A stretch of DNA of 5,958 nt from Actinomycetes bacterium (GTDB taxonomy: Bacteria > Actinomycetota > Actinomycetes > Propionibacteriales > Propionibacteriaceae), in NCBI GenBank assembly GCA_021794705.1, contig JAJYQH010000117.1:1-5958 (forward strand), in the 5' to 3' direction. Position numbers and translations under genes: made by a program. Numbering within the stretch: position 1 is the stretch's first letter; each line of letters begins with the position of its first letter. This document shows, in pieces, positions 4,989 to 5,958 of the stretch. Below the pieces are notes generated by a model. That model was not told the origin of the DNA. It did no database searches and worked only from the letters and a program-made list of their open reading frames with translations.

Positions 4989-5564
4989 ATGGCTCTGGTG
5001 CACCACTACGAGTTTCCCGACAGGTTCGTCGCCGGCACGGTCGGCCAGCCGGGGGAACGCACCTTCTTCGTGCAGGCTCGTCAGGGGAGCAGGCTCACGA
5101 GCGTCGTCTGCGAGAAGCAGCAGGTGCAGGTGCTCGCCGACCACCTCGAGCGGGTGCTCGACGAACTCGCCCGGCTCAGCGACGGCACGCTCGACATCCC
5201 GTCGGCCCGCACCACCGCCCGCGACCTCGACCCGCTCGACGCCCCGCTGCAGGAGGACTTCCGTGCGGGCACGATGACCATCGCGTGGGACGCCGAGCTG
5301 TCGGCCGTCCAGGTCGAGATGTTCACCGTCGTCGACGACGACGAGGAACAGCAGGAGACCGACTTCCCGTTCAGCGGCGAGCAGCCCGACAACGAGTCGC
5401 TGTCGGTCAAGATCACCCCCGAACAGGCCCGCGACTTCGTGGCCCGGGCCCGCAGCCTGGTGGCGGCGGGACGTCCGGCGTGCCCGTTCTGCGGCCAGCC
5501 GATCAACCCCGAGGGTCACATCTGCCCCCGGTCGAACGGCTACCGGCGTCCCCTCTTCGAGTAG
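4989..5564 (+). CDS. DUF3090 family protein with C-terminal zinc-ribbon-like motif
   Basis: This 191-residue protein belongs to DUF3090, a conserved actinobacterial family without known biochemical function. The N-terminal segment HHYEFPDRFVAGTVGQPGER (5-24), the FFVQARQGSRLTSVVCEKQQ (26-45) stretch and a helical EQARDFVARARSLVAAGRP (145-163) are typical. The C-terminus has CPFCGQPINPEGHICPRSNG (165-184), in which Cys165, Cys168, His177 and Cys179 could bind one zinc ion. A mid-protein acidic run (DDDEEQQE, 116-123) is probably a flexible loop. Length fits the family. The start is fixed by AGGAGG seven bases before the ATG. The gene sits between the phosphomutase and a SCO1664-family gene, the usual arrangement. 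It ends with TAG at 5562-5564, three bases before the next ATG and in the same frame. A role tied to its two neighbours is inferred from context only. Confidence 0.92.
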   Translation: MALVHHYEFPDRFVAGTVGQPGERTFFVQARQGSRLTSVVCEKQQVQVLADHLERVLDELARLSDGTLDIPSARTTARDLDPLDAPLQEDFRAGTMTIAWDAELSAVQVEMFTVVDDDEEQQETDFPFSGEQPDNESLSVKITPEQARDFVARARSLVAAGRPACPFCGQPINPEGHICPRSNGYRRPLFE

Positions 5565-5567
5565 CCG

Positions 5568-5958
5568 ATGGACGCCGCCGCCGAGGCCACGACCCCCTGG
5601 CAGGTGTTGGGGAGGCTGGTGGACGCCTCCAACGCCACCTTCCTGCTCGCCGACCCCGAGGGTCAGCGGTTCGTGTACAAGCCCCGCGCGGGGGAGCGCC
5701 CGCTGTGGGACTTCCCCGACGGCACGCTGGCCAACCGGGAGGTCGCGGCCTACGAACTGTCGCGGGCCAGTGGATTCGACGTCGTGCCGCATACGGTGAT
5801 GGTCGACGACGCCCCGCTCGGCCGCGGTGCCCTCCAGCGCTGGGTCGACCAGCCGGACGCCGGCGAGCTCGTGGCCCTCGTCGCGGCCGACGAGATTCCC
5901 GACGAGTGGTACGGCGTGGTCATCGGCGTCGACAACCACGACCGCGACGTCGCCCTCG
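5568..5958 (+). CDS. SCO1664-family PI3/4-kinase-like protein (3' truncated by window)
   Basis: The first 130 residues are visible, about half of what I recall as the family length. Residues 22-40 (NATFLLADPEGQRFVYKPR) form the small-lobe strands, with Lys38 the candidate ATP-phosphate-binding lysine. PLWDFPDGTLANREVAAYEL (45-64) includes Glu58, a likely salt-bridge partner. VPHTVMVDDAPLGRGALQRWV (73-93) reads as the strand-hinge region. This matches the actinobacterial SCO1664 family, related in fold to PI3/PI4 kinases; the catalytic loop and metal-binding residues would lie beyond the window, so activity cannot be judged. The ATG at 5568 is the only start possible, because an in-frame TAG lies two codons upstream. 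There is no Shine-Dalgarno, so ribosomes that finish DUF3090 probably reinitiate. In other actinobacteria mshC of mycothiol synthesis is often close downstream, and the next genes should be checked for it. Confidence 0.88.
   Translation, partial: MDAAAEATTPWQVLGRLVDASNATFLLADPEGQRFVYKPRAGERPLWDFPDGTLANREVAAYELSRASGFDVVPHTVMVDDAPLGRGALQRWVDQPDAGELVALVAADEIPDEWYGVVIGVDNHDRDVAL

Noticed and set aside
4956..5939. Open minus-strand frame of 327 codons opposite DUF3090 and the SCO1664-family gene
   Set aside because: It is antisense to two genes with clear family matches, shows no recognisable domain, and long antisense frames are expected in very G+C-rich coding DNA.

Overview
The window is very G+C-rich, densely coding DNA with strong third-position G/C bias, short or overlapping gene junctions and TANNNT-type -10 elements. 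These traits and the gene content (a mycothiol-dependent-isomerase-like protein, and the MSMEG_4193-type phosphomutase / DUF3090 / SCO1664 trio known from Actinomycetota) point to an actinobacterial chromosome. A member of Propionibacteriales or a relative is my guess, not something the sequence proves. No mobile element, CRISPR array, tRNA or rRNA is visible.

Left part (1-3166, plus strand). The 3' end of an upstream gene with an Arg/Gly-rich tail is followed by a t6A (N6-threonylcarbamoyladenosine) tRNA-modification block. The block holds a fused GNAT acetyltransferase-TsaE ATPase, then tsaB, then the ribosomal S18 N-acetyltransferase rimI. Each junction is a 4-base start/stop overlap (ATGA, GTGA), which suggests translational coupling. 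tsaD, which commonly follows rimI in Actinomycetota, is not there. Instead rimI overlaps by ATGA a DinB/MDMPI-fold gene carrying an intact His-Glu-His metal triad. The last part of rimI looks like intergenic regulatory DNA that is read through: hairpins, a possible -10 and the next gene's Shine-Dalgarno.

Middle part (3163-4215). The plus-strand block meets a minus-strand aldo/keto reductase gene tail to tail. Both stop codons lie in the arms of one perfect 7-bp hairpin, a compact candidate bidirectional terminator. The reductase and the next plus-strand gene diverge from a 74-bp spacer. Each has a TANNNT -10 element placed so that transcription would begin at or next to the first base of the start codon, implying leaderless mRNAs. 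A 15-bp palindrome covers the reductase's -10 element and start codon and is a candidate operator.

Right part (4216-5958, plus strand). A histidine-phosphatase-family phosphomutase is followed, after its own -10 and leader, by a DUF3090 gene with a C-terminal zinc-ribbon-like motif. Then comes the first half of a SCO1664-family PI3/4-kinase-like gene, which runs off the window. These last two genes share a reading frame and are separated only by TAG-CCG. In other actinobacteria this trio lies near mshC of mycothiol synthesis. That neighbourhood, together with the MDMPI-like gene, makes a thiol-related context plausible but unproven.
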